Positions 1 to 6,507 of a stretch of DNA of 11,893 nt are shown here, one piece after another. This stretch comes from Verrucomicrobiota bacterium (GTDB taxonomy: Bacteria; Verrucomicrobiota; Verrucomicrobiia; Limisphaerales; UBA1100). The notes below the pieces were generated by a model. It did no database searches. It saw only the letters and a list, made by a program, of their open reading frames with translations, and had not been told where the DNA came from. The position numbers and the translations under genes are program-made. The DNA lies in NCBI GenBank assembly GCA_028872645.1, contig JAPKDK010000070.1:1-11893 (forward strand), given 5' to 3'. Each line of letters begins with the position of its first letter. The stretch's first letter is position 1.

Positions 1-26
1 CCCATTCCTTCACCCATTCCTTCTCC
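1..26 (-). repeat. 12-bp tandem repeat coding Gly-Glu-Gly-Met
   Basis: The unit CCCATTCCTTC(A/T) (plus strand) occurs twice back to back at the window edge. On the minus strand it codes GEGM units inside the secreted Gly/Glu-rich protein. The repeat may continue beyond the window, so its copy number cannot be judged. Confidence 0.6.
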
Positions 27-464
27 GTAGCCGCTCGTGCCGCCTTCATTGGTGCTGCCTTCACCAAAACCTCCGGTACCCTGTTCAATGGAGGTGTGAA
101 ATTCGCCAGTGACTTCGCCGGTAAGGGTGTTGAGTCGACGATAGCCGGGAATAAATTCAGGGACTAAAGCTGTCCAAGGACCAGGGCCGTAACCAGAGAT
201 AGTTCCAGTTCCTTCGTGGCCGTTGATGGCCATGCCCGGCACTGGGGTTTGGTGTTCCTCCATCCAAGGCGGGAGAATAAAGCCGACGCCATAAGGCTGG
301 CGCATGGTTGCGCGCACACTGGTTCCGCTTACTTCGCTCACGCTGGGATCGGCACCTTCGCCGCCGCCTTCGAGGCCGGGGATGGTTACAGGACCTTCCT
401 GCGCGTGCAGGGAAATTGAGGCGGTGGCAAGAAGCGCGAGAAGTGTGCGGGCTGTATTTTTCAT
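1..464 (-). CDS. Secreted Gly/Glu-rich protein of unknown function, 3' end outside window
   Basis: This reading frame is open from an ATG at 464 to the window edge, giving 154 codons with no stop. It begins with a clear signal peptide: MKNTARTLL, a hydrophobic core (LLALLATASIS), then LHA before QEG as the likely cleavage site. The mature part is rich in Gly, Glu, Pro and Thr and has aromatic patches (QPYGVGFILPPWMEE, GYGPGPW). From about residue 130 it becomes a low-complexity Gly/Glu stretch. This ends at the window edge in a 12-bp tandem DNA repeat encoding GEGMGEGMG. I do not recognise the family. An exported structural or surface protein is a guess from composition. No Shine-Dalgarno sequence precedes the ATG. 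The next feature on this side is the divergent tRNA gene. Confidence 0.7.
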   Translation of the reverse strand, partial: MKNTARTLLALLATASISLHAQEGPVTIPGLEGGGEGADPSVSEVSGTSVRATMRQPYGVGFILPPWMEEHQTPVPGMAINGHEGTGTISGYGPGPWTALVPEFIPGYRRLNTLTGEVTGEFHTSIEQGTGGFGEGSTNEGGTSGYGEGMGEGM

Positions 465-483
465 AACCGTTTTTAGATTAAGC

Positions 484-502
484 GGACAGGGCCATCCTGT
501 CC
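484..502. promoter_or_regulatory. 7-bp perfect inverted repeat in the leader of the secreted-protein gene
   Basis: GGACAGG and CCTGTCC flank a 5-nt loop (GCCAT). The repeat lies 20 nt upstream of the minus-strand ATG at 464. Neither strand has a T-run after it, so it is not a classical terminator. It could be a hairpin in the 5' leader of the mRNA or a dyad operator. I cannot name a regulator. Confidence 0.4.
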
Positions 503-546
503 ATACAAAATCGGACGTTTGACGGGGTGTTGGCGGTTACAACTGA

Positions 547-562
547 TGTAATTTTTTTTACA
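547..562. promoter_or_regulatory. AT-rich palindrome TGTAA-T6-TTACA in the intergenic gap
   Basis: A 5-bp inverted repeat (TGTAA/TTACA) encloses six T residues between the divergent secreted-protein gene and the tRNA gene. It is the most AT-rich point of the 465-648 gap. It may be an upstream promoter element or a regulator site; no function can be assigned from sequence alone. Confidence 0.25.
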
Positions 563-608
563 ATAGGTCACTGGGTTTGGGGAGTTATGGCAGGTTTAAC
601 AAATCGGA

Positions 609-637
609 TTGAGTCGGCCCCTGCGCTCCCCTACACT
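609..637 (+). promoter_or_regulatory. Sigma70-type promoter of the tRNA-Ser gene
   Basis: TTGAGT (609-614) and TACACT (632-637) each match the -35 and -10 consensus at 4 of 6 positions. They are 17 bp apart, the ideal spacing. Transcription would start near 644-645, a few bases before the mature tRNA 5' end at 649. The placement is convincing, although each hexamer alone is weak. Confidence 0.55.
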
Positions 638-648
638 GCGCGCCGCGT

Positions 649-740
649 GGAAGGGTGGCTGAGTCCGGTCGAAGGCGCTCGATTCGAAATCGAGTGAACG
701 GGCAACCGTTCCGTGGGTTCGAATCCCACCCCTTCCGCCA
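649..740 (+). tRNA. tRNA-Ser (anticodon CGA)
   Basis: The cloverleaf can be drawn by hand. The acceptor stem is GGAAGGG (649-655) with CCCTTCC (730-736), discriminator G737 and an encoded CCA (738-740). The anticodon stem is CTCGA (678-682) with TCGAG (690-694), and the loop TTCGAAA carries anticodon CGA at 685-687, which reads UCG. A long variable arm with a 6-bp stem (GAACGG, loop GCAA, CCGTTC, 696-711) is typical of class II tRNAs such as serine. The T stem is GTGGG (713-717) with CCCAC (725-729) around TTCGAAT. The amidohydrolase ATG follows 25 nt after the CCA, so the two may share a transcript. Confidence 0.97.
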
Positions 741-765
741 TTTGCTGTTTTTTGCCAATATTCCT

Positions 766-1740
766 ATGAAAATCGTCGACATGCACGTCCACATGGTGGG
801 CAATGAGGCTAGCGGAAATGGTTGCTGGATTCGCGTTACGGCGGCCAAACTCCCGCTCTACGCCCTCATGCTCCGTAAATTGGGCATTCCCACCAAGGCG
901 CTGCGAGCAGCGGATTTTGATGATTTGTACCGCGATCGACTGCTGCATTACATAAGAGAATCCGCAGTGGACGCCGTGTGCCTCTTGGCTCAGGAAGCCG
1001 TTTATGACACAAATGGTGGTTTGCTGAAAGACCGAGGGAGCGCTTTTGTGCCCAATAATCTTGTGTTGAAGCTGGCCAACGAGCATCCAGAATTCCTCCC
1101 CGCCGTGTCTATCCACCCAGCCAGACCCGATGCGATGGATGAACTAGACCGATGTCTGGAAGCCGGCGCGGTGATGATGAAGTGTCTGCCTAATTGCCAA
1201 AACATCGATTGCAATGATTCGCGTTTTAAACCGTTTTGGAATCGGATGGCCGAAGCCGGACTTCCGTTTCTTGCCCACACCGGCGGCGAGCATACGCTCG
1301 AAGTCGTCAATGCCGATTACGCCAACCCTAAAACCCTTCGCCTCCCGCTTGAGTGCGGCGTGAATGTCATCGCCGCTCATGCCGCCACTGGCAGCGGGCC
1401 ATTCGATCCGGACTACCTTCCCACCCTCGTGACAATGATGCGCGATCACAAAAACCTTTACGCCGATTCCAGCGCACTCAACGTCCCCACGCGCAGTCAC
1501 GGCTTGCGGCCTTGTTTGGAAAACGAACTCCTCGCATCACGCGCCGTGCACGGTAGTGACTACCCCGTGCCGACCTCCGCCTTCTGGGCGTGGCTGCGCG
1601 GCCTCATCGACAGCGATCAACTTTCCGACCTCCGCAAAATTCAAAACCCCATCGAACAGGATTATCAAACGAAAGCGGCAATGGGTTTCCCCACCGAACA
1701 TTTCACGCGCGTTAACGAGTTGTTGCGCAAGGTGAACTAA
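766..1740 (+). CDS. Amidohydrolase family (amidohydro_2 type) metal-dependent hydrolase
   Basis: A 324-residue TIM-barrel hydrolase of the amidohydrolase superfamily. The metal-site pattern is visible in order: DMHVH (H7, H9) at the start of strand 1, LAHTGG (H171), AAHAATG (H205), and HGSDYP with the likely catalytic Asp at D265. MMKC (K139) sits where some relatives have a ligand lysine. Substrates of this family range from carboxylic acids (decarboxylases) to amides and lactones, and the actual one cannot be told here. The frame stays open upstream to 655, but that part is the tRNA-Ser gene, so the ATG at 766, right before the conserved HxH, is chosen. There is no Shine-Dalgarno sequence. 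The TAA stop overlaps the stop codon of the convergent aminotransferase by 2 bases. Confidence 0.85.
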   Translation: MKIVDMHVHMVGNEASGNGCWIRVTAAKLPLYALMLRKLGIPTKALRAADFDDLYRDRLLHYIRESAVDAVCLLAQEAVYDTNGGLLKDRGSAFVPNNLVLKLANEHPEFLPAVSIHPARPDAMDELDRCLEAGAVMMKCLPNCQNIDCNDSRFKPFWNRMAEAGLPFLAHTGGEHTLEVVNADYANPKTLRLPLECGVNVIAAHAATGSGPFDPDYLPTLVTMMRDHKNLYADSSALNVPTRSHGLRPCLENELLASRAVHGSDYPVPTSAFWAWLRGLIDSDQLSDLRKIQNPIEQDYQTKAAMGFPTEHFTRVNELLRKVN

Positions 1741-2846
1741 AGCAGTTCCTTCAATGCCGCCAACACGCGGTTAACATTTTCTTTACTGGAAGAATGACCC
1801 ATGAGGCCGATGCGCCAGACTTTGCCGGCGAGCGGGCCGAGGCCGGGGCCGACTTCAATGCCGTGGTCTTTGAGCAAAGCGGCGCGCACGGCGGCTTCGT
1901 CGGTGCCTTCGGGGATGCTCACGGCGTTGAGTTGCCAAAGTTGATGACCTTCCTGCGAAGCAATGCCGAGGCCCATCTCGGCGAGGCCAGCCCGCAGCAA
2001 ATTGTGGTTGGCTTCGTGGCGAGCCCAGCGACTTTCGAGGCCTTCTTCCAGCACCAGCCGGAGGGCTTCATGCAGTGCGTAATTCATCGAAATGGGCGCG
2101 GTGTGGTGGTATGCGCGCGCGCCTTCGCCCCAATAGTTAGCCAGCAGATTGACGTCGAGATACCAACTTTGCACGACTTGCGTGCGGCCGCGAATGGCGT
2201 CCATTGCACGATCACTGAGCGAAACCGGCGAAAGTCCAGGCGGGCAACTGAGGCATTTTTGGGTGCCGCTGTAAATGGCGTCCACTTGCCAGTCGTCCAC
2301 GCGAACGGGGCAACCGCCGAGGGAAGTAACGGCATCGAGCAACAACAACGCGCCGGCGCCGTGTACGATTTTTGAAATTTCCTCGATGGGCGTCAGCGCG
2401 CCGGTCGAGGTCTCGGCGTGGACGATAGCGACGAGCTTGGGGTTTGTATTTCTCAACGCGGCGGCGATTTGAGCGGGCTCGATGATGCGGCCCCATTCGG
2501 CTTCGACCCGGGTGACCTTCGCGCCGCAGCGTTCGGCCACATCGGCCATCCGCGTTCCGAACACGCCGTTGATGCCGACGATCACTTCGTCGCCCGGCTC
2601 GATCAGATTCACAAAACAAAACTCCATGCCCGCGCTGCCGGTGCCGCTGACGGGAAAGGTCATTTGATTTTCCGTGAGCATCACCGCGCGGAGCATCGCT
2701 TTGATTTCATCCATCATTGAAATAAACGACGGATCGAGATGCCCCACCAACGGCTGGCTCATCGCCTTCAAAATGGACGGCGCCACATCACTCGGGCCGG
2801 GGCCAAGGAGCGTGCGGGTGGGCGGAATAAATTTTCCAAAATTCAT
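1737..2846 (-). CDS. Alanine/serine-glyoxylate aminotransferase (class V, PLP)
   Basis: A 369-residue fold-type I PLP enzyme closest to the alanine-glyoxylate/serine-glyoxylate aminotransferase group, which makes glycine from glyoxylate. Visible signatures are LLGPGPSDV near the N-terminus (residues 13-21), SGTGSAGME (67-75) in the cofactor-binding turn, HAETSTG (143-149), DAVTSLGG (181-188) with the Asp that contacts the PLP ring nitrogen, and SGTQKCLSCPPG (193-204) with the Schiff-base lysine at K197. Length is normal for the family. The frame is open 32 codons upstream, but homology begins at MNFGKF, so the ATG at 2846 is chosen. It diverges from glcD across 51 bp, which places a glyoxylate consumer next to a glyoxylate producer. 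The amino donor (alanine, serine or another) is not resolved. Phosphoserine aminotransferase and cysteine desulfurase fit less well. Confidence 0.87.
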   Translation of the reverse strand: MNFGKFIPPTRTLLGPGPSDVAPSILKAMSQPLVGHLDPSFISMMDEIKAMLRAVMLTENQMTFPVSGTGSAGMEFCFVNLIEPGDEVIVGINGVFGTRMADVAERCGAKVTRVEAEWGRIIEPAQIAAALRNTNPKLVAIVHAETSTGALTPIEEISKIVHGAGALLLLDAVTSLGGCPVRVDDWQVDAIYSGTQKCLSCPPGLSPVSLSDRAMDAIRGRTQVVQSWYLDVNLLANYWGEGARAYHHTAPISMNYALHEALRLVLEEGLESRWARHEANHNLLRAGLAEMGLGIASQEGHQLWQLNAVSIPEGTDEAAVRAALLKDHGIEVGPGLGPLAGKVWRIGLMGHSSSKENVNRVLAALKELL

Positions 2847-2850
2847 GCGC

Positions 2851-2903
2851 ACGCACCGTAGCCGCACGCCTCGACACTGGTAAAGGATTTTGGCACGGTG
2901 CGT
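2851..2903. promoter_or_regulatory. Divergent promoter region with 9-bp inverted repeat (aminotransferase / glcD)
   Basis: ACGCACCGT (2851-2859) and its exact reverse complement ACGGTGCGT (2895-2903) sit at the two ends of the short divergent gap. Each copy lies a few bases upstream of an ATG of its own gene (2846 on minus; 2910 on plus if that ATG is used). The symmetry suggests a shared operator or a shared leader element for the two divergent units. No good -35/-10 pair was found. Chance cannot be ruled out in GC-rich DNA. Confidence 0.35.
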
Positions 2904-4343
2904 CCCGCAATGGGTCAGACGAACCTCATCCACGAACTGCAAGCCATCGTTGGCGCGGAGGCGGTGTTGTCTGCTGACGAAGAGTTGCTCGTGTACGAAT
3001 GCGATGCGTACACGTTGGAGAAAAATTTACCCACCGCCGTGGTGTTGCCACGCACCACCGATGAAGTCATTGCCATCGTGAAGCTCTGCAAGCATCTAAA
3101 ACTCCCCATCATCCCGCGCGGCGCGGGCACCAGCCTCAGCGGCGCGGTGTTGGCGGTAGATGGCGGCGTGATGATCGCCCTGACGCGAATGAACCGCGTG
3201 CTAAACATCGACGCCCGCAACCGCCGCGCGCTCGTGGAAGCCGGCTGCGTCAACGCGTGGATCACCCGCGATGCCGCGACGCTCGGATTATTTTTCGCGC
3301 CCGATCCTTCCAGCCAATCCGCCTGCACCATCGGCGGCAACGTGGCCACGAACTCCGGCGGGCCGCACACGCTCAAGAATGGTGTTACCACCAATCACGT
3401 GCTCGGCTACGAAATGGTGTTGCCCGATGGCACCGTGGAATGGCTCGGCATCGAGCCGGACGGCGGCGAGGAAGTAGACGGCTACGACCTGCGCGGCGCG
3501 GCGATCGGCTGCGAGGGAATGTTCGGCGTGGTCACGCGCGTGTTGGTGCGTTTGATGAAAACGCCACCCGCGTTCAAGACCTTCCTCGGCATTTTTGAAA
3601 GTGTGGATGACGCCAGCCAAACTGTCAGCGAAATCATCCGCGCGGGCATTGTGCCCGGCGCGTTGGAGATGATGGATCAACTCATCACGCAGGCCGTTGA
3701 GGAGGCGTATCACTTCGGTTTCCCGCTCGATGCCGGCGCGGTACTCATCGTGGAACTCGATGGCTTGCCCGATGGCATCGAGGAGCAAGGCAAACAAGTC
3801 GAAAAAATCTGCCACCAAAACAACGCCCGTGAAGTGCGCATCGCCAAGGATGACACCGAGCGCGCCGCAATCTGGAAATGCCGCAAACGCGCCTTTGGTG
3901 CTATCGGTCGACTGAGCCCAAACTACGTCACGCAAGACGGCGTCGTGCCGCGCAGTAAACTGCCGGAGATAATGCGTTTTATCCGGGCCACCAGCGAAAA
4001 GCACGACTTGCGCATCCCAAATGTTTTCCACGCCGGCGACGGCAACATTCATCCGCTAATCCTCTACGATGAACGCAAGTCGGGCGAAACTAAGCGCGCG
4101 CTGGCGGCCGGTCACGATATTTTGGAAAAGTGCATCGCGCTCGGCGGCAGTGTCACTGGGGAACATGGTATCGGGGCGGAGAAAATCGATTTCATGCCCA
4201 AGCAGTTTTCGGAGGATGACCTCGCCGCAATGAAAATGCTGCGCCGCGCCTTTGACCCCGCCCAACGCTGCAACCCACACAAAATGTTCCCCGGCGGCAA
4301 ACGCTGCGCGGAATTTGCACCCCGCAAACAAGCCCACGCGTGA
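2898..4343 (+). CDS. glcD: Glycolate oxidase subunit GlcD (FAD-linked)
   Basis: A 481-residue FAD-linked oxidase of the GlcD type, the catalytic flavoprotein of glycolate dehydrogenase (glycolate to glyoxylate, electrons passed on through GlcF). The FAD_binding_4 domain shows PRGAGTSLSG (73-82) and GGNVATNSGG (146-155). The C-terminal domain shows FHAGDGNIHP (377-386) and the GEHGIG motif (421-426). Length matches the family. Two starts are possible: the GTG at 2898, with AAAGGA 10 nt upstream, or the ATG at 2910, which lacks a Shine-Dalgarno but fits the usual N-terminus (LIHELQAIVG soon after). D-lactate dehydrogenases share this fold, but the glcE and glcF genes directly downstream make glycolate oxidase the better call. 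It overlaps glcE by 4 bases (GTGA), implying translational coupling. Confidence 0.92.
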   Translation: MRPAMGQTNLIHELQAIVGAEAVLSADEELLVYECDAYTLEKNLPTAVVLPRTTDEVIAIVKLCKHLKLPIIPRGAGTSLSGAVLAVDGGVMIALTRMNRVLNIDARNRRALVEAGCVNAWITRDAATLGLFFAPDPSSQSACTIGGNVATNSGGPHTLKNGVTTNHVLGYEMVLPDGTVEWLGIEPDGGEEVDGYDLRGAAIGCEGMFGVVTRVLVRLMKTPPAFKTFLGIFESVDDASQTVSEIIRAGIVPGALEMMDQLITQAVEEAYHFGFPLDAGAVLIVELDGLPDGIEEQGKQVEKICHQNNAREVRIAKDDTERAAIWKCRKRAFGAIGRLSPNYVTQDGVVPRSKLPEIMRFIRATSEKHDLRIPNVFHAGDGNIHPLILYDERKSGETKRALAAGHDILEKCIALGGSVTGEHGIGAEKIDFMPKQFSEDDLAAMKMLRRAFDPAQRCNPHKMFPGGKRCAEFAPRKQAHA

Positions 4344-5272
4344 CCCTCACCCCAAACAGTATCGACCAACTACGCGAGCAGCTTCCAAAAGCGAAGGCCG
4401 TCGAGGCGATAGACTTGTCGGCCATCGGCGACTTGATTGAGCACGTGCCCGAAGATATGACCGCGACGGCGCAGGCGGGGATGGCTTTGAGTGATTTCCA
4501 AACGCAACTTGCCCAGCAAAACCAATGGCTGCCGGTGGATCCGCCCTGCCCCGCCGAACGTTCTATCGGCGCGCTACTTGCGGGCAACGCCAGCGGGCCG
4601 CGCCGGTTTGGGTTTGGCACGGTGCGCGATTGGTTAATTGGCATTGCGGTGGTACTCCCCGATGGGCGGCTCGTTCGCAATGGCGGCAAGGTGGTCAAAA
4701 ATGTCGCGGGCTTTGATTTGTGCAAACTGTTCATCGGCAGCCGCGGCACGCTCGCCGTCATAGTGGAGGCTACTTTCAAACTGCTCCCCAAGCCGGAAGC
4801 GGAAGTGTTTCTCAAAAAAGAATGCGCCTCGTTCGATGACGCGGAGCAATCGCTGGAGCAACTTTGGCAATCCGATTTGCAACCGCACGTGCTCGACCTC
4901 CATCGCCTCGATAGGCAACCCGTCAACTTGGTGGCCGGCTTCGCCGGCGCGCGTGCGGATGTCGAGGCACAAACAAAAGCCGCCAGCGAACTCGGCCTGC
5001 ACGCGGAAACCAACCTTGATTACGACGCGACATTCAGGCCCACCGCGCACGTGACTGAATCCGTAGCGCCCGCTGATACAATCAATTGCCTCCGCTCAAT
5101 GACCGACTGTGATTTCGTCGCCCGCGCGGGCAATGGCGTCGTATACGTGCGCCATCATCATCCTGAAAATTTCAAAGGCGGCATTGGCGACGACCTCGTT
5201 TCCGGTCCGCCCGCGCTGCAAACCCGCATCAAAAACATCTTCGATCCCAAAGGCATTTTATCCACGCTATGA
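4340..5272 (+). CDS. glcE: Glycolate oxidase subunit GlcE (FAD-binding)
   Basis: A 310-residue second FAD_binding_4 protein, the GlcE subunit of glycolate dehydrogenase. The central block is diagnostic: GNASGPRRFGFGTVRDWLIG, then VVLPDGRLVRNGGKVVKNV and AGFDLCKLFIGSRGTLAVI (roughly residues 78-140), which is the conserved GlcE FAD-site region. The C-terminal part is shorter and less conserved, so the protein is somewhat shorter than the roughly 350 residues of Escherichia coli GlcE. The GTG start lies in the GTGA overlap with the glcD stop, and the TGA stop overlaps the glcF ATG (ATGA). All three subunits are therefore likely made from one coupled mRNA. GlcE is cytoplasmic, acts only in complex with GlcD and GlcF, and has no signal peptide here. 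Confidence 0.9.
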   Translation: MTLTPNSIDQLREQLPKAKAVEAIDLSAIGDLIEHVPEDMTATAQAGMALSDFQTQLAQQNQWLPVDPPCPAERSIGALLAGNASGPRRFGFGTVRDWLIGIAVVLPDGRLVRNGGKVVKNVAGFDLCKLFIGSRGTLAVIVEATFKLLPKPEAEVFLKKECASFDDAEQSLEQLWQSDLQPHVLDLHRLDRQPVNLVAGFAGARADVEAQTKAASELGLHAETNLDYDATFRPTAHVTESVAPADTINCLRSMTDCDFVARAGNGVVYVRHHHPENFKGGIGDDLVSGPPALQTRIKNIFDPKGILSTL

Positions 5273-6507
5273 TCGAGCCCTTCATCGATGAAGATAAGTC
5301 GCTCGCCTGCGTCCATTGCGGCCTCTGCCTTTCGGCCTGCCCCACGTATCTCGAAACCGGCAATGAAAACGATTCGCCGCGCGGCCGCATTTATCTAATG
5401 CGCGCGCTGCAATCCGGCCGCCTACCGATGGAGGCCGCCACCATCCGGTACATCGACCGCTGCCTCGGCTGCCGCGCCTGCGAAAGCGCCTGCCCCAGCG
5501 GCGTCGAATACGGCCACCTGCTCGAGCACACCCGCGATCACATCGAGCACCACCACCGGCGCGGATGGTTCCAAACTCTTCTGCGCCGCATCGCCATCGA
5601 GCAAGTGTTCCCCTTCCCTCGCCGGTTAAAATTAGCTTTGTTTTTTGGCAGACTCATGAAGCGACGACCCTTCATTTGGCTCGCCCCTCGAATGGCGCGC
5701 GAGGCGTTGGAGTTGGTCCCCGAACATTCTCCCGCATCGAGAACCCAAAAACAAAATCCCGCCCCCGCCCAACCCGCAAGCGGGCAAGTAGGCTTCATCG
5801 AGGGCTGCGTGATGCAGGTGATGTTCGCCCGCACCAACGAAGCCACCGTGCAATTGCTCAATCAAGATGGCTGGGACGTGCACTGCCCCGAAGGCCAATC
5901 CTGCTGCGGCGCACTCTACGCGCATAGCGGCCAGCTCGCCAAAGCCCGCGCTTGCGCCCGCCGCAACATCGCCGCCTTCGAATCACAAAACCTCGGAGCC
6001 ATCATCATCAACGCCGCCGGCTGCGGCAGCACCTTGAAGGAATACGGCCAACTCCTCGCCGACGATCCCGAATGGGTCGAACGCGCGATTGCCTTCAGCG
6101 CCAAGGTTAAAGATTTAACCGAGTGGATTTCTCAAGAGACAGGAGGCAGAAATCAAAAGCTGGATTGCAAAGTGACTTATCATGATGCGTGTCATTTGGC
6201 GCATCCACAAGGCATCACACTGGAGCCGAGAGCTTTGGTGCGGGCGATGGCGGGGGAAAAATTTGTCGAGTTAAACGAAGCCGACGTGTGCTGCGGCAGC
6301 GCCGGAAGCTACAACCTCACCGAGCCGGAAATGGCCGCGCGCCTCCAACAACGAAAGATCAAAAACATCCTCGCCACCGGCGCCGAGATCGTGGTGACCA
6401 CCAACCCCGGCTGCATCCTCCAAATCCAAGCCGGCCTAAAAAAATCCAACCCAAAAATCCAAGTCCTACACATCGCCGATTTTTTGGCTACTTCCCACGC
6501 CGAATAA
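5269..6507 (+). CDS. glcF: Glycolate oxidase iron-sulfur subunit GlcF
   Basis: A 412-residue iron-sulfur subunit that carries electrons from the GlcD/GlcE flavins towards the quinone pool. Two 4Fe-4S clusters are seen as CVHCGLCLSACP (C14, C17, C20, C24) and CLGCRACESACP (C65, C68, C71, C75). Two CCG domains follow: GCVMQ (179-183) with SCCG (211-214), and ACHLAHPQG (307-315) with VCCGSAG (340-346). Length is as expected for GlcF. The ATG overlaps the glcE stop. Codon use shifts towards A/T-ending codons around 6100-6280, inside the second CCG domain, without breaking the frame. The last 20 bp overlap the 3' end of the convergent D-aminoacylase-like gene, so there is no room for a normal terminator between them. 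Confidence 0.93.
   Translation: MIEPFIDEDKSLACVHCGLCLSACPTYLETGNENDSPRGRIYLMRALQSGRLPMEAATIRYIDRCLGCRACESACPSGVEYGHLLEHTRDHIEHHHRRGWFQTLLRRIAIEQVFPFPRRLKLALFFGRLMKRRPFIWLAPRMAREALELVPEHSPASRTQKQNPAPAQPASGQVGFIEGCVMQVMFARTNEATVQLLNQDGWDVHCPEGQSCCGALYAHSGQLAKARACARRNIAAFESQNLGAIIINAAGCGSTLKEYGQLLADDPEWVERAIAFSAKVKDLTEWISQETGGRNQKLDCKVTYHDACHLAHPQGITLEPRALVRAMAGEKFVELNEADVCCGSAGSYNLTEPEMAARLQQRKIKNILATGAEIVVTTNPGCILQIQAGLKKSNPKIQVLHIADFLATSHAE

Noticed and set aside
655..765. N-terminal extension of the amidohydrolase
   Set aside because: The extra 37 codons are the tRNA-Ser gene. The conserved protein begins at the ATG at 766.
1794..2375. 193-codon open frame on the plus strand
   Set aside because: It is antisense to the aminotransferase gene, which has all its catalytic motifs.
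3288..4052. 254-codon open frame on the minus strand
   Set aside because: It lies antisense within glcD and shows no family motif; shadow frame.
2887..4630. 14-nt match TTTGGCACGGTGCG found before glcD and inside glcE
   Set aside because: A shared 14-mer in 12 kb of biased composition is plausible by chance, and the second copy is coding.
5258..5266. TTATCCACG, a near DnaA box
   Set aside because: Single isolated copy inside the glcE coding sequence; expected by chance.
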